Part shown: positions 1 through 11,187 of the stretch, in pieces
Layout of the letters: each line of letters starts with the position of its first letter
Numbering within the stretch: position 1 is the stretch's first letter
Source of the DNA: Holophagaceae bacterium
Lineage (GTDB): Bacteria > Acidobacteriota > Holophagae > Holophagales > Holophagaceae
Assembly: GCA_025361205.1 (NCBI GenBank)
Contig: JANYAS010000085.1
Location: 1 to 46,284, forward strand
Reading direction: 5' to 3'
Length of the DNA: 46,284 nucleotides
Position numbers and translations under genes: made by a program
Notes under the pieces: generated by a model
Database searches by the model: none
Told to the model about the DNA's origin: nothing
Seen by the model: the letters and a program-made list of their open reading frames with translations, nothing else

Positions 1-821
1 GACTTCCGCTGCGACAAGCCCACGGGCCACGGCGGTCTCTCCATGGTGCAGGCCATCGCCCAGAGCTGTGATGTCTACTTCTACGAACTGGCCTCGCGCC
101 TGGATATCGACGACATCCACGCCACGGCGGAAAAGTACGGGCTCACGGAACGCACGGGCATCGACCTGCCCCAGGAAAAGCGCACCCGCATCCCGAGCCG
201 AGCCTGGAAGCGCAAGGCCGCTCCCCGTGACCCCAAGTGGTACGCGGGCGAGACCATCAGCGTGGGCATCGGGCAGGGTGCCGTGGGCGTCACACCCCTT
301 GGGCTGGCGCGCTTCTACGCGCTGATCGCGACCCGGGGAAAGCTGCTCACGCCCCACCTGTTCTACGGCTTTCGGAACGACCAGAGCAATGAACTGGAGC
401 CCGCCCCGGTGACGCCAGCCAAGGACACGCCACTGGATCCCAAGAACTGGGCCATCCTGGATGAGGGCCTCTACGAAGTGGTGCGGGGGGGCACGGCCGC
501 GGCTTCGGCGCTCAAGGAGATCACCATGGTCGGCAAGACCGGCACGGCCCAGGTCGCCACCTTCGTGGACCGGGCTCATTACGCCAGGCAGGCCAAGAAC
601 CTCAAGGACCACGCCCTGTTTGCGGGGTACGCGCCCCGGGATCAGCCCCAGATCGCCTTCGTCATCGTGGTTGAGAATGCGGGGTTCGGGGCCAGCAGCG
701 CGGCCCCCATCGCCAAGAAGCTGGTGCAGTACTGGTTCCTGGACCGCCCCAGCAATCCGCTGCCCGCGCCCCGGGGGAAAATGGTGGATCCCTTCACGCC
801 CCAGCCGACGGAGGTGCCGGA

Positions 822-825
<4 letters not shown>
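1..825 (+). CDS. mrdA: Penicillin-binding protein 2, C-terminal part (truncated by window edge)
   Basis: This is the transpeptidase half of a class B penicillin-binding protein that crosslinks peptidoglycan for side-wall elongation in the periplasm. The frame is open from base 1, so the N-terminus and active-site SxxK lie outside the window. Visible family motifs are QSCDVYFYELA, the region of the SxN box, and the KTG box in MVGKTGTAQVA. The C-terminal PIAKKLVQYWFLD is typical of the end of this domain. The stop codon overlaps the rodA start (ATGA). PBP2 and RodA form the elongasome synthase pair, so the coupling supports the call. The first in-frame ATG at 43 is internal to the domain and is not a real start. 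Confidence 0.93.
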
Positions 826-3936
<3,111 letters not shown>

Positions 3937-3990
3937 GCGTGGACGGAATTGGCTGCCGGGCAGAAAGGCCTAGACGGGGGCTCGATGGCC

Positions 3991-4005
3991 GTCCGATGAT
4001 CGGAC
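3991..4005. other. Small perfect inverted repeat in ligA-kinase spacer
   Basis: GTCCGA and TCGGAC flank a three-base loop between ligA and the kinase gene. It is too short, and has no T-run, to be called a terminator. It could be an operator or chance. Confidence 0.2.
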
Positions 4006-4026
4006 ATTCACCGCTTGGGAAGCCCC

Positions 4027-5376
4027 GTGCTGACGCGTCTTGGCAAGTTCGAAATCATCCGGCTTCTCGCCCAGGGCAGCATGGGCGAGGTTTACTTGGG
4101 CCGGGATCCGATCATCGGCCGCGAGGTGGCCATCAAGGTCATCCACACCTCAGCCAGCATGGGACCCGAGGCCCGGGAGCGGTTCGCCAAGGAGGCCCGC
4201 GCCGCCGGGGTGTTGAACCACCCCAACATCGTGACGGTCCACGAGATGGGGGAAGAGCAGGGCGTGCTCTACCTGGCCATGGAGCTGGTGAAGGGCGAGG
4301 ATCTCGCCACGCTGATCCGGGCCGGAACGCTGACGCCTCGGGACACCCTGGAGGTCTTGGCCCAGGTCTGCGAGGGCCTGGCCATGGCCCATCGGCACCA
4401 GATTCTGCACCGCGATATCAAGCCCTCCAACATCCGGGTGGTGTGGGACGGGAAAAGCCTCCAGGCCAAGGTGCTGGATTTTGGCGTGGCCAAGGTCATC
4501 AATTCCGACTCCACCGATGAGGGCATCGTGTTCGGCACGGTGAACTACATGGCCCCGGAGTACCTCCAGAGCGGTCGCCCGGATTCACGAAGCGACCTCT
4601 TTGCCGTGGGGGTGGTCCTCTACGAAGCCCTGGCGGGCATCCCCCCCTTCGATGGCCCCAGCCCGGGCTCCATCATCTACCGCCTGCTGCACGAGAATCC
4701 CCCCCCCCTGCCGCCCACCGCCTTCCAGGGCATCAGCCGGGACGTGCAGGGCATCCTGAACAAGGCCCTGGCCAAGGACCCGGCCAATCGCTTCCAGACT
4801 GCGGAGGACCTGGCCACGGTGCTGCGCGCGACCAAGGATGCCGCTTGGCGCTGGGCACAGGAGCGGCCCACGGTGACCATGAGGCTGAATCGGCCGGCCT
4901 CGGGCCGGGGGCCGACCCCACCCACACCCCCGCAAGGCACCCCGATGCTGCGCCAAGGCCCCCTATCGGCGGCGTCGGGACCTGGCTCCGCTTTCGGCCC
5001 TGGCACCGGCTCCTTTGCGATGCCGCTGACCGGCATTGACAGCTTTCGGGGGGCGAAGCTGCCCTCTGGAACAGGTGCCGATGGCCGCTCCGAGGTCCGG
5101 AAGGACGTGTTGGAGACCACCCGGCGCCAGCTCCTCCAAGCCCTGGAGATCGACCCAGCCAACGCCAAGGCCCATGCCATGCTGCTGGTCACGCTCTACC
5201 GCCTGGGTTGGCTGGAGGCGGTGATGCAGACGCTGCGCCAGGCCCGTGCCCGCGGCATCCTGGCGGCCGAATTGAAGGCCGTGGCCCGCTGCCGCCAGAT
5301 GGTCAAGGACGAGGAACAGGCCTGCCGCCTCCCGCTGGACCTCCACGGCGAGTTCATGGAGTTCCTCGGTATCTGA
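4027..5376 (+). CDS. Serine/threonine protein kinase (Hanks type) with C-terminal TPR-like region
   Basis: A cytosolic eukaryotic-like protein kinase. The catalytic domain spans about residues 6-265. Seen motifs are the glycine loop AQGSMGEVYLG, the VAIK lysine (about K37), HRDIKPSNI with the catalytic aspartate, DFG in VLDFGVAK, and MAPEYL (APE). A proline/glycine-rich linker follows (roughly 285-350), then a helical stretch resembling one or two TPRs (LLQALEIDPANAKAHAMLL). No transmembrane segment is visible, unlike PknB/StkP. I chose GTG at 4027 because GGGAAG sits four bases upstream. A TTG at 4015 would overlap that ribosome site. No substrate or phosphatase gene is adjacent, so the target is unknown. 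Confidence 0.9.
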   Translation: MLTRLGKFEIIRLLAQGSMGEVYLGRDPIIGREVAIKVIHTSASMGPEARERFAKEARAAGVLNHPNIVTVHEMGEEQGVLYLAMELVKGEDLATLIRAGTLTPRDTLEVLAQVCEGLAMAHRHQILHRDIKPSNIRVVWDGKSLQAKVLDFGVAKVINSDSTDEGIVFGTVNYMAPEYLQSGRPDSRSDLFAVGVVLYEALAGIPPFDGPSPGSIIYRLLHENPPPLPPTAFQGISRDVQGILNKALAKDPANRFQTAEDLATVLRATKDAAWRWAQERPTVTMRLNRPASGRGPTPPTPPQGTPMLRQGPLSAASGPGSAFGPGTGSFAMPLTGIDSFRGAKLPSGTGADGRSEVRKDVLETTRRQLLQALEIDPANAKAHAMLLVTLYRLGWLEAVMQTLRQARARGILAAELKAVARCRQMVKDEEQACRLPLDLHGEFMEFLGI

Positions 5377-5390
5377 TGTCCGCGGCGCAA

Positions 5391-5825
5391 TCAACGGCCT
5401 TCCAGGGACTGAACTTCGGCCAGCCTCCAGTCGCCGGACACGTTCCGCCACCGCAGTCGGAACGAGCGATGCGAGGCGTCCTGGGGGATTAGCCCCCCGC
5501 TGCGCCCCGTGAGGATGAGATCCAGGTCCTGGACGGCCTCGTTCCCTTTGACGGCGACCTCGTTCCGCACCACGGTGACGCCGACATTTTGTTGCCGGAA
5601 GGTGCCCATGAGGAACAACTGGGCCATGCCCTTGTCCATGCCCTCGGGCCCCTGAAAGGCGGGATCCAGGGCCGCTGTGGCCGCCCGGGCATCCCCGGCC
5701 TCCACGGCGGCGCGGCAGGTTTCGAAGGCGGCCCGGACCCGGACGTCGGGCTTGTCGGATCGACAACCCGGGCAGGCCGCCAGTAGGGTCAGGACCACCC
5801 AAGTGGACGCGAGGCTTCTCCCCAT
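5391..5825 (-). CDS. Small predicted lipoprotein, NTF2-like fold possible
   Basis: A 144-residue protein with a signal peptide ending in a lipobox (VVLTLLAAC), so it is probably exported and lipid-anchored. The mature part (FETCRAAVEAGDARAATAALD onward) has an alpha-helical beginning followed by alternating strands ending in FRLRWRNVSGDWRLAEVQSLEG. That pattern is like DUF4878/SnoaL-type NTF2 folds. This is inferred from appearance only. It converges with the kinase gene (15 bases apart) and is divergent from the transsulfuration gene. Function is unknown. Confidence 0.65.
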   Translation of the reverse strand: MGRSLASTWVVLTLLAACPGCRSDKPDVRVRAAFETCRAAVEAGDARAATAALDPAFQGPEGMDKGMAQLFLMGTFRQQNVGVTVVRNEVAVKGNEAVQDLDLILTGRSGGLIPQDASHRSFRLRWRNVSGDWRLAEVQSLEGR

Positions 5826-5868
5826 GGCAGCTCCCCCTCACACTGAAGAATTCCGGAAGGATGGTCCC

Positions 5869-7023
5869 ATGAATCCCGAGGCCCGTTTCGATACCCGCTG
5901 CATCCACGCCGGCCAGGCGCCGGATCCCACCAGCGGCGCCATCATGACGCCCGTGTTCTTCACCAGCACCTACGTGCAAGAGGGCATCGGCCAGAACCGG
6001 GGCTTCGACTACGCCCGCGTCCGCAACCCCACCCGCGACGCCTTGGAGGCCAACCTGGCGGCCCTGGAGGGCGGGGCCCACGGCATGGCCTTCGGCTCCG
6101 GCATGGCGGCGGTGCACGCCATCTTCGAGCAGCTCTCCAGCGGCGACCACGTGGTGCTGGGGGACAACGTCTACGGCGGCACCTTCCGCCTATTGGACAA
6201 GGTGATGACCCGCTTCGGCTTCACCTACACCCAGGTGGACACGGGGGATCTGGCGGCCTTCAAGGCGGCCCTGCGGCCCAACACCAAGCTGGTGATGCTG
6301 GAGACGCCCACCAACCCCATGCTCGGACTCACCGACATCCCCGGAGCCCGGCGCGTGATGCAGGAAGTAAGCTGCCAGGCGGTGCTGGCCGTGGACAACA
6401 CGTTCGCTACGCCCTACAACCAGCGGCCCCTCGAACTGGGGGCCGACCTGGTCTTCCACTCCACGACGAAGTACCTCAACGGCCATAGCGATTCCATCGG
6501 CGGCATCGCCATCACCAACCGCGAGGACCTGGCCGAGGGACTGCGTTTTCACCAGAAGGCCGCCGGCGGGATCCTCTCGCCCATGGAATCGTTTCTCATC
6601 CTGCGCGGCACCAAGACCCTGCACCTGCGCATGGAGCGGCATAACGCCAGCGCCCTCCAGATCGCCCGCTGGCTCGAAGCGCGCAAGGACCTCCAGGCCG
6701 TCTACTACCCCGGCCTGGAATCCCACCCCCAGCACGGCCTGGCCAAGCAGCAGATGAAGGGCTTCTCCGGCATCGTGAGCTTCGACACCGGCGACGCCGA
6801 GCGCACCCGCCGCATGGCTTCCGCGTTCCAGGTGTTCTCCCTGGCCGAAAGCCTTGGCGGTGTGGAAAGCCTCGTCTGTCACCCCGCCAGCATGACCCAC
6901 GGCAGCGTCCCCGAGGCCGATCGCCAGCGCCTGGGCATCAACGACAACCTGCTGCGCCTCAGCGTGGGCGTGGAAGACGTGCAGGACTTGATCGAGGATT
7001 TGGAGCGCGTGCTGAAAGTCTAG
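5869..7023 (+). CDS. Cystathionine gamma-synthase/lyase family PLP enzyme
   Basis: A PLP-dependent Cys/Met-metabolism enzyme of 384 residues. Such enzymes do gamma-replacement or elimination on homoserine esters or cystathionine. Seen: FDTRCIHAGQAPDP at the N-terminus, the active-site segment FHSTTKYLNGHSD with PLP lysine about K201, ETPTNPML, and the closing LLRLSVGVEDVQDLIEDLE. ATG 5869 is preferred over the in-frame upstream ATG 5824. GGAAGG lies eight bases before it, and family proteins begin near this point. Synthase (MetB), lyase and O-acylhomoserine sulfhydrylase cannot be separated reliably by eye. Repeat element B lies immediately after the stop. Confidence 0.9.
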   Translation: MNPEARFDTRCIHAGQAPDPTSGAIMTPVFFTSTYVQEGIGQNRGFDYARVRNPTRDALEANLAALEGGAHGMAFGSGMAAVHAIFEQLSSGDHVVLGDNVYGGTFRLLDKVMTRFGFTYTQVDTGDLAAFKAALRPNTKLVMLETPTNPMLGLTDIPGARRVMQEVSCQAVLAVDNTFATPYNQRPLELGADLVFHSTTKYLNGHSDSIGGIAITNREDLAEGLRFHQKAAGGILSPMESFLILRGTKTLHLRMERHNASALQIARWLEARKDLQAVYYPGLESHPQHGLAKQQMKGFSGIVSFDTGDAERTRRMASAFQVFSLAESLGGVESLVCHPASMTHGSVPEADRQRLGINDNLLRLSVGVEDVQDLIEDLERVLKV

Positions 7024-7030
7024 GGATACA

Positions 7031-7120
7031 AGCGGAACACAGAAGACACAGAAATCCCACAGAGGACACAGAAAAGAGCAAAACCGGCTTTTCTCTGTGT
7101 CCCCTGTGTTTCCGCTTTTC
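7031..7120. repeat. Dispersed repeat family B, copy 1 (ACACAGAGG-type palindromic element)
   Basis: A purine-rich block of repeated ACACAGA units (AGCGGAACACAGAAGACACA and onward) is followed by its approximate reverse complement (TCTCTGTGTCCCCTGTGTTT then CCGCTTTTC). A closely related element sits at 26955-27037. Both lie between convergent genes and both end in CCGCTTTTC, so they could act as bidirectional terminators. The CYTH gene stop codon falls just beyond the element. Confidence 0.75.
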
Positions 7121-7124
7121 TTTC

Positions 7125-7649
7125 TTAGCTCAGCCCGTGGGCCTCGTAGAGTTCGGGGTAGCTGCGGGGTTCGGCGCGATCGGGGGCGAGGCCCAGGCTC
7201 TCCATGGCCGCGCGAATGGCTTGGGGCTCGCCCTCCAGTTCCAGGTAGCAGCCGAAGGGGGTCTCGTCGAGGCAGGCCTCCAATTCGGGCCGCTCCCACA
7301 CGGCGCGCACCTTCTGCATGCGCAGGACGGGCTCGAAGCCCAGGGCGCGGAGGATGGCCTCCAGGGATTCCCCATCCTCGATGCCGGTCTCGAGCTCCGG
7401 GCGGATTTTCAGGATCGCGTCGGGAACCCTGGGCCCCTTCCAGGTCAGGCGGGTCTTGCCAGCGTAGCGCCGCGTGCGCAGGGCCGAGCCCGCCGCCCGC
7501 AGGCCGCCGTCGCGGTCCCAGAGGACGCTAAGTTCGGCCTGGGCGGCCGTGACTTCGCGAAAGCCCAGGGCTTCCAGCAGGGGACGGTAGGGGCCCGTGG
7601 CGGGGATGCGCAGCTTCAGTTCGGTCTCCACTGCCGATTTCTGTTTCAT
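7125..7649 (-). CDS. CYTH-domain protein (class IV adenylate cyclase / triphosphatase superfamily)
   Basis: A 174-residue CYTH protein. The hallmark ExExK motif is seen near the N-terminus as ETELKLRI. Basic and acidic strands expected of the triphosphate tunnel follow (ALRTRRYAGKTRLTWKGP, LETGIEDGE, VRAVWERPELEACLDETPFG, YLELEGEPQAI). Family members hydrolyse inorganic or thiamine triphosphate, or make cAMP. The sequence alone does not decide which. It is convergent with the PLP enzyme across repeat B and divergent (58 bases) from the next gene. It is probably cytosolic. Confidence 0.85.
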   Translation of the reverse strand: MKQKSAVETELKLRIPATGPYRPLLEALGFREVTAAQAELSVLWDRDGGLRAAGSALRTRRYAGKTRLTWKGPRVPDAILKIRPELETGIEDGESLEAILRALGFEPVLRMQKVRAVWERPELEACLDETPFGCYLELEGEPQAIRAAMESLGLAPDRAEPRSYPELYEAHGLS

Positions 7650-7707
7650 CTGGAACCAGCCTTCTACTGAGGATGGGGCATGATTGGAAGAACCCTATGG
7701 GTAGCCC

Positions 7708-9012
7708 GTGATTCCCCAACGGTACATCATCGCCAGCCTCTTCATCGCCGCCATGCTGCTGCTCTTTGCGGTGGTGCAGGCGCCGCGTTCGGTCCACTCG
7801 GGCGGGGTCACGGCCGAGGAGGCGCCCTCGGTCATGAACCTGGGGGGTTTCGAGGCCCTGGCGGAGTTCCGCCTGGAGGACGGCTGGGCGCCCCGGTTTC
7901 AGGGGACGCAGGATCCGGATCAGTCCGAGGCCTGGCCCTTCGAGGGCGGGTTCGGCACCCCCTGGGAACCGGCCTCGCCCTACCTGGCGGACCAAGGCCT
8001 GGCCCTCAACGGTCCCAAAGGCCGCAGTGAGGTGGTCCTGTGGCGGGGCCTGGAATGGCGCCACTACCGGTTTGACGCGCCGCTGTGTTCGGCCCGGCTG
8101 GACCCCGCCAAGGGCAACCGCCTCCTGGTGACGCTGCAGATGGGGCCGTCGCGCTATGAGACCCGCCTGCTGGAGGTACCCGAGGGCCGCGTCCTCTGGT
8201 CCACGCAATCCGGTCCCTGGAGCCGCTTCAGCTGGGATGGCAAGGCCGTGCTGGTGGGCTTCTTCGAGCCTGCGGAGGGCAAGGGCGAGGCCCGCCTGCT
8301 GCTGAGTGCGCTGCCCCGGGACGGCGATCCGGGTGAACCGACCCTCGCCGCCTGGGACGAGTCGGGGCTCCCCGCCCCCCCCCGGGGGCTGCCCACCAAG
8401 GCCGAGGCCCTGTCCGAGGACGGCCAGGACCTGCCCGGCGTTCGGGTGGCGATCCCGTGGCACGTGGGGGATCGGTTTTGGTTTCCCCTGGGCGACCGGC
8501 TTTGGCACGGCGGTACCCAGGGCTGGACGGCCTGGGCGCTGGAGGGCGGCCGGTGGCGTCGTCAGGCGGCCGGAGCCGGTCTCCTGACGGCGCATCCGCC
8601 TCAGGGCATGGCCCTGGTGGAACCCCTTTCGGACGAAACCATGGTGCGGCAAATCGGCCCTCTGACCAAGGTGGATTGGGCGGAGGTGCCGCCGGAAACG
8701 TTGCCATGGCCCGCCTGGGACCCGGCCTGGGCCTGGCGAGAGAGGGGCGCTTTCGACGCCTGGGACCAGCGCTGGAACGAAAGCACCCTGCCGCCCGAGC
8801 GCCAGCGGCAGGCGCTGTTCGAATCGTACCGTTCCGAATGGCGCGCGGCCCTGGGGCTGCGCGGGTCCGTCAAGGGTTGGCTGCCGCGGGGGCCCGAGGT
8901 GGCCCTCCGCGAGCCGCTGGGGGTGGCCTGGGTCTGGGTGGGGGACCGGGTGCTGCTGGTCCGGCTCGTGGAGGTGGAACGGGTGCGGGTACTCAGGAAG
9001 CTGCTGCGCTGA
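7708..9012 (+). CDS. Unknown protein with N-terminal membrane anchor, Trp-rich
   Basis: I do not recognise this 434-residue protein. It starts at GTG and has one hydrophobic segment (YIIASLFIAAMLLLFAVV) without a lipobox. It looks like a single-pass anchor with an outer domain. The body is rich in Trp and Gly with repeated short beta-like stretches (EVVLWRGLEWRHYRFDAPL, RVLWSTQSGPWSRFSWDGK). This could be a beta-propeller, but no regular repeat is clear. The C-terminus ends with a hydrophobic strand (GVAWVWVGDRVLLVRLVEVE). It precedes the response-regulator gene by 84 bases. Confidence 0.7.
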   Translation: MIPQRYIIASLFIAAMLLLFAVVQAPRSVHSGGVTAEEAPSVMNLGGFEALAEFRLEDGWAPRFQGTQDPDQSEAWPFEGGFGTPWEPASPYLADQGLALNGPKGRSEVVLWRGLEWRHYRFDAPLCSARLDPAKGNRLLVTLQMGPSRYETRLLEVPEGRVLWSTQSGPWSRFSWDGKAVLVGFFEPAEGKGEARLLLSALPRDGDPGEPTLAAWDESGLPAPPRGLPTKAEALSEDGQDLPGVRVAIPWHVGDRFWFPLGDRLWHGGTQGWTAWALEGGRWRRQAAGAGLLTAHPPQGMALVEPLSDETMVRQIGPLTKVDWAEVPPETLPWPAWDPAWAWRERGAFDAWDQRWNESTLPPERQRQALFESYRSEWRAALGLRGSVKGWLPRGPEVALREPLGVAWVWVGDRVLLVRLVEVERVRVLRKLLR

Positions 9013-9096
9013 TTCGATGGATGGTCATCGAAGTGCACATTTCTGGTAGCGTTGTGCCCAGCCACCCTTCTTCCTCCCGGCTTCCCGAGGTCCCCG

Positions 9097-10425
9097 ATGC
9101 CACGTCTCCTCCTCGTGGACGACAATCCCAGCATCCACCGGATTGCTGAATCCTTGCTGTCCCCCACGGATGTGGAGCTGGTGTGCGTGAATTCCGCCGC
9201 GGAGGCCCTGGACCGCGTGGTCCGCGGCGAGCACTTCGACGTGGCACTGGTGGACACGGCCATGCCGGGCATGGACGGCTGGACCCTGCTCGAGCGATTG
9301 AGGGCCATCGAGGCCACCGCCCGGATGCCCATCGCTTTGATGGCGGGCGTGCTGGATCCGGTGGATCCCGCCAAGCTGGCGAAGGCGTCGATCCAGGGCT
9401 TCCTGAAAAAGCCCATCGAACTCCGGGAACTGGGCGACCGCGTGAAGGCCCTGTTGGCCACACCCGTGCCGGCTGATCCATCGCCCTTCACCACGGTCCC
9501 CGCGACCCCCGCCAGGGACCTGATCACGCGCGCCGAGGCGGCGCTGCCGGAGTTCCGTCCCGAGCCCGAGGAAACCCCGGTCGCCTTGGCGGAGGCCATT
9601 GACCAGCCCGACCCCGAGGAGGATCTCCTTGTGCTCACGGCGGAGGATCTGTGGCCCGAGGAAGTCGTGGCTCCGCCCGTCCCCGAATTGAACCCCTTCG
9701 TGCCGGAGATGGCTCTGCCCGCGACCGCGGTTCCCGACGTGCATCTGGAACTTGAAGAACTGGATCTGGAAAGCCTTCAGGATCTCCCCATGGGCAGTCT
9801 GCTTGAGGATGAGCCGACGGGTGAAGCGATCCGACCCGAGCCTCCGGAAGCAGCCTTCGAGCCCATGACTGACTTCCTGGAAGAAGAGCCCCTGGTCACC
9901 CTGTCCGGGCTGGAAGTGTTCAACGTCGTGCCGACCGAATTCCAGATCCCCCCACCCTCTGCTTTGGAGGCGGAGTCGGCCGACTTCTCGGTGCCCGCCT
10001 TCGAAGATGAACTGGTCGACTTCCCGGTGCCTGTTTTCGAGGAGGAGTTGGCCGACTTCCCGGTGCCTGCCCCCGAGGCGGAACCGGGCGACTTCATGGT
10101 GCCTGCTGCCTCAGCTACAGTGGCCGCAGTGGCGGGGATTACTGCCCTTCCTCACGTCCCCCTCCCTCCGTTCTCTCCTGAACCGGCCCCGGAAGCCGGA
10201 ATGGCGGCGGCCGGTCCTGCCGCAAGGGGTCAGAGCGCTGCCGTCCCGGGTCAGGGAGGCCCCGTGTCCAAGGAGCAGGCTCAGGCACTCCTGCAAGCCC
10301 TGGTGGCCGATCCCGTGCTGGTGGACGCCCTGGTGAGGGCCGTGGTGGCTCGCATGGGCGATCAGGTCCTCCGCGAGATTGCCTGGGAAGTCATGCCTGA
10401 TGTGGCGGGAAGATTGCAAAGGTAG
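9097..10425 (+). CDS. Response-regulator receiver protein with long acidic repeat-bearing linker
   Basis: The N-terminal 120 residues are a CheY-like receiver: acidic pair D8/D9 in LLLVDDNPS, phospho-acceptor about D53 in VALVDTAMPGMDGW, and the conserved lysine in GFLKKPIEL. There is no DNA-binding domain. A linker of about 250 residues rich in Glu, Pro and Asp follows. It contains four imperfect 12-residue repeats (core DFxVPxxE). The protein ends with a short helical domain (VDALVRAVVARMGDQVLREI and on). Similar tails occur on myxobacterial-type receiver proteins, as far as I recall. ATG 9097 is used because the fold starts at MPRLLLVDD. No sensor kinase is adjacent. A protein-protein signalling or localisation role is likely. 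Confidence 0.85.
   Translation: MPRLLLVDDNPSIHRIAESLLSPTDVELVCVNSAAEALDRVVRGEHFDVALVDTAMPGMDGWTLLERLRAIEATARMPIALMAGVLDPVDPAKLAKASIQGFLKKPIELRELGDRVKALLATPVPADPSPFTTVPATPARDLITRAEAALPEFRPEPEETPVALAEAIDQPDPEEDLLVLTAEDLWPEEVVAPPVPELNPFVPEMALPATAVPDVHLELEELDLESLQDLPMGSLLEDEPTGEAIRPEPPEAAFEPMTDFLEEEPLVTLSGLEVFNVVPTEFQIPPPSALEAESADFSVPAFEDELVDFPVPVFEEELADFPVPAPEAEPGDFMVPAASATVAAVAGITALPHVPLPPFSPEPAPEAGMAAAGPAARGQSAAVPGQGGPVSKEQAQALLQALVADPVLVDALVRAVVARMGDQVLREIAWEVMPDVAGRLQR
9976..10119 (+). repeat. Four imperfect 36-bp (12-residue) tandem repeats inside the receiver protein
   Basis: In-frame units translate as SADFSVPAFEDE, LVDFPVPVFEEE, LADFPVPAPEAE and PGDFMVPAASAT. The conserved core is DF-x-VP followed by acidic residues. 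The repeats lie in the disordered linker and could be short binding motifs or a flexible spacer. Confidence 0.8.
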
Positions 10426-10466
10426 GGCATGACGCGCCCCGATCCCCTGTTCCTCAGGTCCCTCCC

Positions 10467-11111
10467 ATGATCACCGGCTACAATACTGATGTCCGCCACG
10501 GGAACCGGATCTTCCATGTGCAGACCGAGGACAAGGGCCTTAGCAATCCCAAGATCGAGACCCTCATTTACGTGGGCGGTGAGATCCTGGACAGCTACCG
10601 CTCGGCCTATGATGACCTTCTGGCCGCCCCGCCCCTGGGGGAGACGGCCATCCAGAGCCGCATGGACGAGCAGCACCGGGCCATCATCCGGGACATCAAG
10701 AACGGAAAGTACGACCAGACACCGCCCGATCTGATCGAGCTGCAGGCTTTCAACGACCGCCCCCTGGATCAGGCCATCCTGGAATTCCTTCAACAGGAAG
10801 GGGATGTGGAAACCCTGGAACTGGTGCTGGACCGGCCCCTGAAACCCGCCTTCGGGAGCCTGTTCCGGGTGCAGATCCGCGCACGGCTTTGCCAGAGCCA
10901 AAGCCCCGTATCCGGCGCTGAGGTTGCGGTGAAACTGGTGTCCAGCCTCAAGAAAGCCACCGGGCTGCTGTCCGGACGGACCGGCGCCGACGGCAGCTAT
11001 GTCGGTGAAGTTCAACTCCCCCCCAGCCAGCCCGGGCAGTGTGCGGTGGTGGTCACCTGCACCAGTGACCAGGGCTTTGATGAAGTCAAGGCCACGGTGG
11101 TGGTCGTCTGA
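10467..11111 (+). CDS. Conserved protein of unknown function (ITGYNTDV family)
   Basis: A 214-residue soluble protein. The N-terminal half (MITGYNTDVRHGNRIFHVQT, EDKGLSNPKIETLIYVGGEI) resembles a conserved unknown family I recall from deltaproteobacteria and acidobacteria. Its typical blocks are HVQTEDKG, YVGGEIL and YDDLLA. The C-terminal half, from about residue 135, looks like an Ig-like or carboxypeptidase-regulatory strand domain (GAEVAVKLVSSLKKATGLLS, TGADGSYVGEVQLP). No signal peptide is visible. It is 41 bases downstream of the receiver gene, so co-transcription is plausible. Function is unknown. Confidence 0.75.
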   Translation: MITGYNTDVRHGNRIFHVQTEDKGLSNPKIETLIYVGGEILDSYRSAYDDLLAAPPLGETAIQSRMDEQHRAIIRDIKNGKYDQTPPDLIELQAFNDRPLDQAILEFLQQEGDVETLELVLDRPLKPAFGSLFRVQIRARLCQSQSPVSGAEVAVKLVSSLKKATGLLSGRTGADGSYVGEVQLPPSQPGQCAVVVTCTSDQGFDEVKATVVVV

Positions 11112-11114
11112 TTT

Positions 11115-11159
11115 TGTCTGAATATAAATTTAGACAGAATGACCTCAAGCCTCTAGAGT
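11115..11159 (+). promoter_or_regulatory. Candidate carH promoter with inverted-repeat operator
   Basis: TGTCT (11115-11119) and AGACA (11132-11136) form an inverted repeat with a 12-base AT-rich centre. TAGACA (11131-11136) works as a -35 box and, after a 17-base spacer, TAGAGT (11154-11159) as a -10. The operator half-site therefore overlaps the -35. The MerR/CarH start is 28 bases beyond the -10. This arrangement fits autorepression by the encoded regulator. It is inferred from sequence. Confidence 0.5.
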
Positions 11160-11187
11160 GAATCCCACGGGTTGGATGGGGTGACGC

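Noticed and set aside
4963..6150. Long minus-strand frame across the kinase end, the lipoprotein and the PLP enzyme
   Set aside because: It overlaps three better supported genes and reads as low-complexity Gly/Arg/His-rich sequence.
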